From Bombiscardovia nodaiensis (GTDB taxonomy: Bacteria > Actinomycetota > Actinomycetes > Actinomycetales > Bifidobacteriaceae), in NCBI GenBank assembly GCA_033127725.1, contig AP026798.1:1-64000 (forward strand): DNA of 64,000 nt, in the 5' to 3' direction. Numbering within the stretch: the first letter of the stretch is position 1; every line of letters starts with the position of its first letter. The position numbers were made by a program, and so were the translations under genes. Positions 24,459 through 32,264 of the stretch are shown here, one piece after another. The notes under the pieces are model-generated. The model did not search any database and had not been told where the DNA came from. It saw only the letters and a list, made by a program, of their open reading frames with translations.

Positions 24459-24922
24459 CAGTGGAAACTGAATCACTCAGCGAGATTCTCGACCGCGGCA
24501 CTATCGTGACCGGCTTGAAGGTGGAGACCAAGGAAGAGGTCTTTACCAAGCTGGCCACGCTCTTGCAGGAGCGGGGGTATATCGAGTCCGTGGACGCCTT
24601 CGTGGCCGCTATACACGAGCGCGAGGGGCAGGGACCTACCGGCATAGGCGGGCATGTGGCTATACCCCACGGGCGGTCGAGCACTGTGAAGCGCAATGCC
24701 ATTGCTATCGCCGTTCTCGACCATGAAATCCCCTGGGAGTCGCTCGACGATACCGGGGCGAAAGTTGTGGCTCTCTTCGCCGTGGGGGCGGACGATGAGG
24801 GTTCCCAGAAGCACCTCCAGCTCCTCTCACTCTTTGCCCGGAAGTTGGCTAAAGACGAGGTGACTCAAGCGCTTTTGCGGGCGCAGAGCGTGGATGACGT
24901 AGTCGCAGCGCTCAGCAAGTAG
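24455..24922 (+). CDS. PTS sugar transporter EIIA (fructose family)
   Basis: The 155-residue cytoplasmic protein accepts phosphate from HPr and passes it to EIIB. The active site reads GIGGHVAIPHGR, with His72 as the phosphorylated residue, and the C-terminal LLSLFARKLAKDE is typical of EIIA type 2. I chose the ATG at 24455 because it forms an ATGA overlap with the preceding stop and follows GGAGAGGGA; an upstream in-frame ATG at 24416 would run deep into the previous gene. EIIB follows 41 bp later. Confidence 0.93.
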   Translation: MTVETESLSEILDRGTIVTGLKVETKEEVFTKLATLLQERGYIESVDAFVAAIHEREGQGPTGIGGHVAIPHGRSSTVKRNAIAIAVLDHEIPWESLDDTGAKVVALFAVGADDEGSQKHLQLLSLFARKLAKDEVTQALLRAQSVDDVVAALSK

Positions 24923-24963
24923 GACCAATAAGAACTCAGCAACACAGCTAAAAGGAGAACAGT

Positions 24964-25275
24964 ATGAAGATTGTAGGCGTAACGGCGTGCACCATTGGAA
25001 TTGCACACACGTATTTGGCCCAGCAAAAGCTTGAGGATGCGGCTAAGGCTGCAGGCGATGACATCAAGATTGAGACCCAGGGCACCATTGGTATTGAGAA
25101 CGCGCTGGACGAGCAGGATATCAACGATGCGGATGTTGTCATTCTAGCTGTCGACATCAAAATTGCCAACGAGGAGCGGTTCACTGGCAAGAAAGTAGTG
25201 AAAGTTTCCACCGACACCGCTATCAAGTCCCCCAACAAGCTCATCGCTAAGCTGCATGAGATTGTTGGCAAGTAA
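24964..25275 (+). CDS. PTS fructose-family EIIB
   Basis: The 103-residue protein begins MKIVGVTACTIGIAHTYLAQ. The phosphocysteine is Cys9. The usual CPTGIAHT motif reads CTIGIAHT here, so the Pro-Thr pair is replaced by Thr-Ile. It relays phosphate from EIIA to the sugar during transport by EIIC. AAAAGGAG precedes the ATG. It is a free-standing single-domain protein, as are its partners EIIA and EIIC, unlike the common fused FruA. Confidence 0.92.
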   Translation: MKIVGVTACTIGIAHTYLAQQKLEDAAKAAGDDIKIETQGTIGIENALDEQDINDADVVILAVDIKIANEERFTGKKVVKVSTDTAIKSPNKLIAKLHEIVGK

Positions 25276-25302
25276 ATTACCTGGAAAGACGAGGAAGTCA
25301 CC

Positions 25303-26421
25303 ATGAATAATTTCTGGAAAAAGGCCAATTTTAAGGGCCATTTGCTGACGGCCATCTCCTACATGATTCCTATTGTGTGCGGGGCTGGCTTCATTATCGC
25401 TATTGGTATGGCGTTCGGCGGCAAGGCGCAGGACAGCCTGGTTATGGGGAAGTTCGACTTCTTCCAAGCCATGGCTACCCTGGGCGGTAAGGCCCTCGGG
25501 CTCCTGCCAGTGATCATCGCCACCGGCATTGCCTTCTCGATTGCTGGCAAGCCCGGCATTGCTCCCGGCTTCGTGACCGGCTTGGCGGCCGTGGCCATCT
25601 CCGCTGGCTTCATCGGCGGCATCTTGGGCGGCTACATCGCCGGCTGGCTGGCCTTCGCGGTCTTGCGGTATGTGAAGGTGCCTTCTTGGGCTAAGGGCCT
25701 GATGCCCACGCTCATCGTGCCCTTCCTGGCCTCGCTGGCTAGCGGTCTGATCATGATTTACATCATTGGTACGCCCGTGGCCTGGTTCACCACCTGGCTG
25801 ACCAACGTGCTGACCTCGATGAACGGCGCTTCCAACCTCATCTTCGGCCTCGTGCTGGGTGCCTTGAGTATCGTCGATTTCGGCGGTCCTATCAACAAGA
25901 CGGCCTTCGCATTTGCGCTCACCCTGCAGGCTCAGGGCATTAACGGCCCGGTCACAGCCCTCCAGCTGACCAACACTGCTACCCCCATCGGCTTCGGATT
26001 TGCGTACTTGGTGGCTAAGCTCCTGCGCAAGAACATCTACACCCGCGATGAGGTTGAGACCCTGAAGTCGGCCGTGCCTATGGGCGTGGTCAACATTGTT
26101 GAGGGCTCCATCCCGATCGTAATGAACGACATCGTTCGCGGTGTAGTAGCTGCCGGTCTGGGCGGCGCCTGCGAGGGTGCCATCCTGATGACCCTCTCCG
26201 ACGGCAAGGGTGCAACCGTGCCCTTCGGCGGCTTCCTCATGCTCCCCACCATGGGTGCCAAGTGGTGGGTCGGCTTGCTGGCCATCGCAGGCAACGTCTT
26301 GGTGACTGGTGTGGTCTACGCCATCATCAAGAAGGACGTGCCTCTTGACGCAACTCTGGCCGACGAAGCCAACGTCAAGGAAGAGGATGACCTCAACTTG
26401 GACGACATTCAAGTGATGTAA
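25303..26421 (+). CDS. PTS fructose-family EIIC permease
   Basis: The 372-residue integral membrane protein has about nine to ten hydrophobic segments and matches fructose-type EIIC. The opening HLLTAISYMIPIVCGAGFIIAIG is characteristic. The loop VVNIVEGSIPIVMND corresponds to the conserved Glu-containing segment (ITEGAIPFA in FruA) that contacts the sugar. It forms the translocation channel. The start ATG at 25303 follows GACGAGGAAG. The gene lies between EIIB and an allulose-6-phosphate epimerase-like gene, which argues that the substrate is not plain fructose. Confidence 0.93.
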   Translation: MNNFWKKANFKGHLLTAISYMIPIVCGAGFIIAIGMAFGGKAQDSLVMGKFDFFQAMATLGGKALGLLPVIIATGIAFSIAGKPGIAPGFVTGLAAVAISAGFIGGILGGYIAGWLAFAVLRYVKVPSWAKGLMPTLIVPFLASLASGLIMIYIIGTPVAWFTTWLTNVLTSMNGASNLIFGLVLGALSIVDFGGPINKTAFAFALTLQAQGINGPVTALQLTNTATPIGFGFAYLVAKLLRKNIYTRDEVETLKSAVPMGVVNIVEGSIPIVMNDIVRGVVAAGLGGACEGAILMTLSDGKGATVPFGGFLMLPTMGAKWWVGLLAIAGNVLVTGVVYAIIKKDVPLDATLADEANVKEEDDLNLDDIQVM

Positions 26422-26501
26422 CGCGCTCGCGGGCCTAGCGAACACACTTGTTAGGCCCGCACTGCGCCAGAAGAAACGATAAGTGAAGGATAAACGAAGT
26501 T

Positions 26502-27212
26502 ATGCAAGCAACAACGCGCACTATTCAGCTGGCTCCCTCTCTGATGACGATGGACTTGGACCAGTTCAAGGAGCAGATTAGCTTTTTGAACAACAAGGTA
26601 AACCTGTACCACATCGACATTATGGACGGGCATTTTGTGCCCAATATCAGCCTCTCGCCGTGGTTTATCGAGCAGACGCGTAAGATATCGGACCTGCCCA
26701 TGTCAGCCCATCTGATGGTCACTGACGCGCCTTTCTGGGTGCAGCAGCTCATCGACGTGAAGTGCGAGATGATTTGCATGCCCGCTGAGGTCTCGAACGG
26801 TGTGGCCTTCAGGCTCATTGACCAGATTCACGACGCTGGCCTGAAAGCTGGCATGGTGATTAACCCCGAGACCCCGGTAGACACCCTCCTGCCCTACATT
26901 GACCTGCTCGACAAGATTACGGTCATGACCGTTGACCCCGGTTTTGCGGGCCAGCGCTTCCTCGCCGGCTGCTTGGATAAGATTACCCTCCTGCGCCAAA
27001 TGCGCGAAGAAATGGGCTACGGCTACGAAATCGAGATGGACGGCTCGACCAACAAGGCTCACTGGAAGATGATTGCCGACTCCAACCCCGACGTGTACGT
27101 CATCGGGCGTTCTGGGCTCTTCGGCCTGACTGACAACATCGAAAGCTCCTGGCAGCAGATGGTCAGCGAATACGAAGAGTGCACCGGTTTCAAGTTCGAC
27201 AACGGCCGCTGA
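26502..27212 (+). CDS. alsE: D-allulose-6-phosphate 3-epimerase-like (ribulose-phosphate epimerase family)
   Basis: The 236-residue TIM-barrel enzyme is closer in my reading to E. coli AlsE than to Rpe. LAPSLMTMDLDQFKEQI, YHIDIMDGHFVPNISLSP, NPETPVDTL, DKITVMTVDPGFAGQRF and YEIEMDGSTN match AlsE-specific stretches. AlsE interconverts D-allulose 6-phosphate and D-fructose 6-phosphate using a metal ion bound by His and Asp residues such as those in HIDIMD and DPGF. Following the EIIC gene, it would bring a PTS-imported ketohexose phosphate into glycolysis or the bifid shunt. A role as a second ribulose-phosphate 3-epimerase is the alternative. Confidence 0.83.
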   Translation: MQATTRTIQLAPSLMTMDLDQFKEQISFLNNKVNLYHIDIMDGHFVPNISLSPWFIEQTRKISDLPMSAHLMVTDAPFWVQQLIDVKCEMICMPAEVSNGVAFRLIDQIHDAGLKAGMVINPETPVDTLLPYIDLLDKITVMTVDPGFAGQRFLAGCLDKITLLRQMREEMGYGYEIEMDGSTNKAHWKMIADSNPDVYVIGRSGLFGLTDNIESSWQQMVSEYEECTGFKFDNGR

Positions 27213-27262
27213 GCTCGCTTGGGCAGCTTGCCACAGGAGCGCACAGAGGGAGGGGAATAGGA

Positions 27263-27529
27263 GTGACTTGCAGGTTTACTGTGACCCTCAAAAACCCGGG
27301 CGGTCTGCACGCTCGGCCGGCCGCCCTGCTGGCTGAGCAGGCCCTCAGCTATCGCTCAGCGGTGAGAGTGAGCCTGAGCAAGAGCGGCAAGCAGGCGAAC
27401 GCCAAGCGCATCATCGATGTGATGAACTTGGGCGCTCAGTGCTCAGACCAGCTGCACTTCGAAGTTGAGGGAGCCGACGAAGCGCTCGCCAGCCGGGCCT
27501 TGCGCCAGTTTGTGAGCCAGCTCGCATAA
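27263..27529 (+). CDS. HPr-family phosphocarrier
   Basis: The 88-residue protein has the HPr phosphohistidine motif NPGGLHARPAALL, with the His in the expected place. It also has a Ser region (SKSGKQANAKRIIDVMNLGA) aligned with the regulatory Ser46 segment. HPr carries phosphate from enzyme I to EIIA proteins. I chose the GTG at 27263, preceded by GGAGGGGAATAGGA, because the in-frame ATG at 27179 would lie inside alsE. No enzyme I gene is in the window. An HPr inside a sugar operon suggests a dedicated or additional phosphocarrier. A terminator follows at once. Confidence 0.9.
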   Translation: MTCRFTVTLKNPGGLHARPAALLAEQALSYRSAVRVSLSKSGKQANAKRIIDVMNLGAQCSDQLHFEVEGADEALASRALRQFVSQLA

Positions 27530-27551
27530 GTGAGGCGAATAGCCCTGCTCT

Positions 27552-27590
27552 AGCGGGGGAATCCAGAAGGATGGATTCCCCCGCTTTTTG
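27552..27590 (+). terminator. PTS operon terminator
   Basis: AGCGGGGGAATCC pairs with GGATTCCCCCGCT, followed by TTTTT. It closes the seven-gene PTS operon. Confidence 0.9.
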
Positions 27591-27719
27591 CGTGCAGCAA
27601 CACGGCAAGCGAGCTCGCGCAGTAGGCGCTTGGTAGGAACTTATCCGCAGGGCGCAAAGCATCGCCCAAGTGGCCCGCAGAGGATAATGGGAAGCAAGAT
27701 GAACAGCAGAGGAGCGGAT

Positions 27720-28364
27720 ATGCGAGTGATAGTAGTAGGCGCCAGCGGGCGTGTGGGAAAGGCTACGATTGAGGAGCTGACCAAGCGGGGAAAGGCTGTG
27801 GTGGCCTATGCGCGGCACATTGAGCAGGTTGAAACAGGCGAACAAGTCGAGGCGGTCAGCCTTGATATGACCGCAGACTTGAAAGGCATGACAGCAGCCT
27901 TCCGGCGGGCACAAGCCGACGCGATTATTTTTACGGCTGGTTCGCGCGGAGCCGATGTGATTCGGGTAGACGCTCTGGGCGCTATCAAGACCATAGAAGC
28001 GGCCAAACAAGCCGGAATCAAGCGCTATGTGATGCTGGGCGCCCTCTACGCGGCGGACTTAGAGCGCTGGGATGAGCCGGAAGTTCAGCAGGTGATTGAG
28101 CAATTGCCGGACTACTATCCAGCCAAATATTTTGCCGACGACCACCTGATGCACTCGGGCCTGGATTACACGATTGTAGAGCCGGGTACGCTGGTGGAGC
28201 GTGCGGGCACCGGCAGGGTGAGCACGGATCCGCAGGGAACTGGGTCGATTGCCATCCCCGACGTGGCCGCAATGTTGGCTGCTAGCTTGGATCAGCCCAG
28301 CAGCGTGGGGCGCATTTACCGGATCATCGAAGGCGATACGCCGATAGGGCAGGCGCTGAACTAG
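27720..28364 (+). CDS. NAD(P)-binding atypical SDR / NmrA-like protein
   Basis: The protein of about 214 residues has an N-terminal Rossmann fold with VIVVGASGRVGKATIEELTKRG, the GASGxxG dinucleotide motif of atypical short-chain dehydrogenases. Later features include KRYVMLGALYAAD and DYTIVEPGTLVERAGTG. It resembles proteins of the YwnB/YhfK type, annotated as NAD(P)H-binding with unknown substrate. The ATG at 27720 follows GAGGAGCGG; upstream ATGs at 27687 and 27699 are alternatives. It is convergent with the ABC exporter genes, and both share the terminator at 28449-28492. Confidence 0.85.
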   Translation: MRVIVVGASGRVGKATIEELTKRGKAVVAYARHIEQVETGEQVEAVSLDMTADLKGMTAAFRRAQADAIIFTAGSRGADVIRVDALGAIKTIEAAKQAGIKRYVMLGALYAADLERWDEPEVQQVIEQLPDYYPAKYFADDHLMHSGLDYTIVEPGTLVERAGTGRVSTDPQGTGSIAIPDVAAMLAASLDQPSSVGRIYRIIEGDTPIGQALN

Positions 28365-28448
28365 AGGGCTGGCAGGAGCGTTTGCGGCATAAGGGCTGCA
28401 CCAGGCAGGCCGACAGGTCGGCGTGGGAGCTGCTTACGTGCAGAGCAA

Positions 28449-28492
28449 TAAAAAAGGTCGCCTAGCGGTTGATGACTGCTAGGCGACCTTTT
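28449..28492. terminator. Bidirectional intrinsic terminator
   Basis: AAAGGTCGCCTAGC pairs with GCTAGGCGACCTTT, with an A-run before and a T-run after, between two convergent transcription units. Confidence 0.92.
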
Positions 28493-28498
28493 ACTGAG

Positions 28499-30163
28499 CT
28501 AGTTAGCGGGTGTCAGCTGGCCATCCTCGAGCGTATAGAGCTGCTGGACTTGGGAGAGAACCGCTGGGCGGTGGGAGACGATGAGGTAGGTCTTGCCGGC
28601 TTGACTTTCGAGCAGGGCCTCGATAATTTGCCCCTCCAAGAGCGCGTCCATGTTGGACGTGGGCTCGTCCAAGGCGATGAAGGGGGCCTGACTCAGGAAG
28701 GCGCGGGCCACAGCCAGGCGCTGCTTCTGACCCTCGGAGAGCTCGGAACCGTTGGCGGTCAGGGTGTGGTCCAAGCCGCCAGGCAGTTGGGCGATCACGT
28801 CGGTCAGGTGCGCCTGTTGAGCGGCTTGAGCGATGTCGTCCCGGCTCGCGTCGGGCTGGGCGATGGCAATGTTGCCAGCCAGGGTGTCGGTGAAAATGAA
28901 CGTGTCCTGGCTGACTAGGGTCTCCATCCGCCGCAGGTCAGCCGTGCGAACGGCTTCGATGGGCTGGCCGGAAATGGTGAGATTCCCGCCGGTGCGCTCG
29001 CGGAAGCGCATGAGCAGGTCGATGAGCGTGGACTTGCCCGCGCCGTTTTCGCCCTGAATACCCACGACAGAGCCAGGGCGAATGTCGAAGCTGATGCCGG
29101 AGATGACTGGCTGCGCCTCGTTCGGGCTACTGGCATGGCTGAAGGTGAGGCCTTGGGCGCTGATACCGGTGAAAGCGCCCAATTCCAGGCCCTCAGCGTT
29201 CTCCTGGACCGCGGGCTGCTCGTCCATGAGCGAGAAGACGCGGCGGGCGGCGGCCAGGGTGGGTTGCAGGCCCGTGCCCAGGCGGGCTACCGAGACCAGC
29301 GGGGCGAAGGAGGAGATGAAGCCCACGAAGGCGACGATGAGCGCCGGGAAGGAGACGGAGCCGGAAAGCGCCACAAACCAGCCCAGAGCGGCGACGACGG
29401 CGAAGGCAATCAGGGTGGCTGTCTGGGTGAAAACGTTGTTCCAGCCCGAGTTGAATTCCGTATCCGAGCGGGCGTCGAGCATGTCTTGCGTGGAGTCGGC
29501 GAGCAGGTCGCGGGTGTGAGCTGCTGCGCCCAGGCCCACCAGCTCGCGGCGGCCGTCCAGGGACTCCAGCAGCTGAGAGTGGAGGGCACCCTGAGCGTTG
29601 CGCTCGGCCAGGGCCACGCGGAAGGTGGACTTGGCCGACAGGAAGGGGAGCACCAGGCCGATTACCAGGTAGCACAGGAAGGCAGCCAGGCCCATCTGCG
29701 GGTTCAAGCAGACCAGGACAATCGTGTTGACCAGGGCGGTCACAATGGCGATGCAGATGGGGGAGAGGGTGTGGGCATAGAAGATTTCGAGGAGTTCAAT
29801 GTCGTTGGTGATGACCGTGACCAGGTTGCCGCGGCCGCGCTCCTGGAGTTTAGCCGGTGCCAGCGCGCGCATCTTGTCGAACACGGCAGTGCGGATGTCT
29901 CGCAAGGTGGAGAAGGCCATCTGATGGTTGAGTAGCTGCTCGCCGTAAGCCAGGGGGCCGCGCAGGAGGGCCATGACGACTGCCGCGACGGCCAGGGGGC
30001 GCCAGGAGCCGGTGAGCCCTGTGCCCTGGGTGAAGAAGCCGATAATGGCTCCTGCGGCGCACATGAGCGCCCAGATGGAGCACAGGTGGCCCAGGGTGCC
30101 ACAGGCGATGGCTTTGAACTCCACGGAGATGAGCGGGAGCATGAGCTTGGCCATGCGCTTCAT
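28499..30163 (-). CDS. CydC-type ABC exporter subunit (permease-ATPase fusion)
   Basis: The half-transporter has a six-helix membrane domain, then an ATPase domain with Walker A GENGAGKST, signature LSEGQKQRLAVARAFL and Walker B FIALDEPTSNMD. In E. coli, CydDC exports cysteine and glutathione and supports cytochrome bd assembly; in bifidobacteria homologues are common and the cargo is uncertain. I chose the ATG at 30163 because it overlaps the upstream gene's stop by ATGA. A GTG at 30328 would add a 55-residue Pro/Ala-rich leader. From 30163 the product is 554 residues. No cydAB genes lie in the window. Confidence 0.8.
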   Translation of the reverse strand: MKRMAKLMLPLISVEFKAIACGTLGHLCSIWALMCAAGAIIGFFTQGTGLTGSWRPLAVAAVVMALLRGPLAYGEQLLNHQMAFSTLRDIRTAVFDKMRALAPAKLQERGRGNLVTVITNDIELLEIFYAHTLSPICIAIVTALVNTIVLVCLNPQMGLAAFLCYLVIGLVLPFLSAKSTFRVALAERNAQGALHSQLLESLDGRRELVGLGAAAHTRDLLADSTQDMLDARSDTEFNSGWNNVFTQTATLIAFAVVAALGWFVALSGSVSFPALIVAFVGFISSFAPLVSVARLGTGLQPTLAAARRVFSLMDEQPAVQENAEGLELGAFTGISAQGLTFSHASSPNEAQPVISGISFDIRPGSVVGIQGENGAGKSTLIDLLMRFRERTGGNLTISGQPIEAVRTADLRRMETLVSQDTFIFTDTLAGNIAIAQPDASRDDIAQAAQQAHLTDVIAQLPGGLDHTLTANGSELSEGQKQRLAVARAFLSQAPFIALDEPTSNMDALLEGQIIEALLESQAGKTYLIVSHRPAVLSQVQQLYTLEDGQLTPAN

Positions 30164-32124
30164 GGTGGCGAAGGTGCCGGTAGCTTGCTGAGTGTCGGCA
30201 GGCTGGGCGGCTGGTGCTGACTCGGGTGCGGGGCTGATGGTGGACGGCGTGGAAAGCGGCTGAGGCAGCTGGGGGAGGGCTGCTGGCCCTCGGCGGTCAA
30301 GTTCTCCAGGCGATCCTGCTCGTGCCACTGCTGGGCGAAGAGGCCGCCCTGGCTGGCGAGCTGGTCAAAGTTGCCGGACTCGACGATGCGGCCACTATCG
30401 AGCATGAAGATGCGGTCGGCCTGGCGCACGCCCGCTAGGCGGTGGGTGATGGTGATGACGAGAGACTGGCGGCCCAGCTGGTCCATCAGGCTGGCCAGGG
30501 TCTGGTCGTGCTCGCGGTCTACCGCGCTGGTGGCTTCGTCGAAAATGTAGACGGGAGAATGGCGCAGGAGGCCGCGTGCAATCGAGAGGCGCTGGCGCTG
30601 GCCGCCCGAAAGATTGGCACCAGCCTGCTCAATGGGGCTGTCGAGGCCACCGCGGCCGGCGATGAGGTCCAGCAAATCGGTTTGGAGGAGGACTTGCGTC
30701 AGCGCCTCGTCTGAGTAGCCCAGGCCCGCGGGGTCCAAATTCGTGCGCACGGTGCCGGTGAAGAGGTGGTCATTGCCGGTCACTACCGTCTCCAGGTCGA
30801 TAAAACGCTCTGGCGGCAGGCTGGCGAGCTCAGCCCCGTCTACAGTGACGGAACCCTCGTAGGGGGTCAGGCGGCCTGCCAGGAGCGAGGCGAGCGTGCT
30901 CTTGCCTGAGCCTGAAGCGCCGACGAGTGCGAAGTGGCCGGTGGGCGGCAGGTTGAACGACAGGTCGCTCAAGGCCTGGAAGCCGTTGGGATAAGCGAAG
31001 GAGAGGTGCTCTGCGCTGATGCCGGAGAACAGATGTGCGTTGGGAGCTGCTGAAGCTGCTGGAGAGGGGACGGCGTCGGGTGCGCTTGCGGGTGCTGCGG
31101 ACCCCTCAGTTGCGTTAGACGCAGTTGTTGTCGACGTGGTTGTGCGCAGTGAACGAGCCTGGGCGATGGCCTTGCCCTGCTTGATGGCCACGGTTCCGGC
31201 GTGGGTGAGATAGACCAGCTGACGTTCCGGGGTGAACAGGCGCACACTGGCGACGGCGACCACCACGGCAGTCATCATGCCCATGGGGTTGTGGCGCTGC
31301 AAGAATATAGTGGCGACGGTGGCCAGGATGACGGCTATGTAAATCACGCCGTCGGAGCCGATCAGACTGCGCAACTGGCCCGCCAGCAGGGCCATGGTCG
31401 TCTTGCGGAAGCCCTCCGAATCCTCGCTCAGCTGCTGAGCCTCGCGCTCGTCGGCGTGGAAAATTTTCAGCGTATTCAGGCCGCGCAGGGCCTCCTCAAA
31501 GCGCACACCAACGTGGTCGTACTTCTTCATGTGCTCCACCTGCGTGGCAACTTCCTTGGAGCGCGTCATATTCGCAGCGAAGGGCAGGGCCAACATGCCC
31601 AGGATGACAATGAGACCGGCCGCCCAGTTCAAGGGTAGAAGAACCAGGGCTGCCACCACAATCATGAGCAGGGACTGCACAAGAGCGGGCAGGAAAGTGC
31701 TGAAATAGGAGCAGACCGACTTCACGCCTTCCGTGGAGAGCATGGCCAGGCTCTGGTTGGGTTTGCGGCCTTCGTCTCCCTGCGCGCTCGCTGCCTGCGT
31801 GGGGTCGAAGAGGGAGAGGTAGAGGTCCTGGGAGAGGGCTTCGCTCATGCGGCCGCTCAGCGTGAGGGCCGTCTGATTGGCCACCATGACGCATAGGCAC
31901 TTGATGGCGGCGAGGGCCAGGAGCCAGATGATAGCCGTGAGCGGATCGGTGACAAAGACGGCAACCCAGATGGGCGCTGCCAGGCCGAAGAGCTGCCCCA
32001 GGCCGAAAATGGCGAGGAGAATCATAAAAATTTCGGCTAAAGCGCCCACTGCTTGGAGGACGCCGATAGTGATGGAGCGGCGAAGGTCGGCTCCCGGTAG
32101 CTTCAAAAGATCTTTGCTAATCAT
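30160..32124 (-). CDS. CydD-type ABC exporter subunit (permease-ATPase fusion)
   Basis: The 654-residue half-transporter has six membrane helices in about residues 15-300. A Thr/Ala/Pro-rich linker follows, then an ATPase domain with Walker A GASGSGKST, signature LSGGQRQRLSIARGLL and Walker B VYIFDEATSAVD. The C-terminus is a Pro/Ser-rich extension of about 45 residues after QDRLENL, which is unusual and may only be readthrough of an expanded junction with the next gene. It is first in a two-gene operon with the CydC-like partner, the normal heterodimer arrangement. The start ATG at 32124 has a weak GAG site. Confidence 0.82.
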   Translation of the reverse strand: MISKDLLKLPGADLRRSITIGVLQAVGALAEIFMILLAIFGLGQLFGLAAPIWVAVFVTDPLTAIIWLLALAAIKCLCVMVANQTALTLSGRMSEALSQDLYLSLFDPTQAASAQGDEGRKPNQSLAMLSTEGVKSVCSYFSTFLPALVQSLLMIVVAALVLLPLNWAAGLIVILGMLALPFAANMTRSKEVATQVEHMKKYDHVGVRFEEALRGLNTLKIFHADEREAQQLSEDSEGFRKTTMALLAGQLRSLIGSDGVIYIAVILATVATIFLQRHNPMGMMTAVVVAVASVRLFTPERQLVYLTHAGTVAIKQGKAIAQARSLRTTTSTTTASNATEGSAAPASAPDAVPSPAASAAPNAHLFSGISAEHLSFAYPNGFQALSDLSFNLPPTGHFALVGASGSGKSTLASLLAGRLTPYEGSVTVDGAELASLPPERFIDLETVVTGNDHLFTGTVRTNLDPAGLGYSDEALTQVLLQTDLLDLIAGRGGLDSPIEQAGANLSGGQRQRLSIARGLLRHSPVYIFDEATSAVDREHDQTLASLMDQLGRQSLVITITHRLAGVRQADRIFMLDSGRIVESGNFDQLASQGGLFAQQWHEQDRLENLTAEGQQPSPSCLSRFPRRPPSAPHPSQHQPPSLPTLSKLPAPSPP

Positions 32125-32264
32125 GTCTCATACTCTGCTCTAGTCCAACAAAAGTCATCTGTTCTGCACCCTAGCAAAATAGCGGGCTGTGGACAATAGT
32201 TTGGTGAGAAACATCACGACATTCTTTGTACTGCCGGTCGCCGAATCGCCGCATTTCCAACGAT

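Noticed and set aside
25144..26445. 433-codon minus-strand frame rich in His, Gln and Gly
   Set aside because: It is the complement of the EIIB/EIIC genes and lacks a recognisable fold.
29135..29935. 266-codon + strand frame with Gly/Glu-rich sequence
   Set aside because: It is antisense to the CydC-like ATPase gene.
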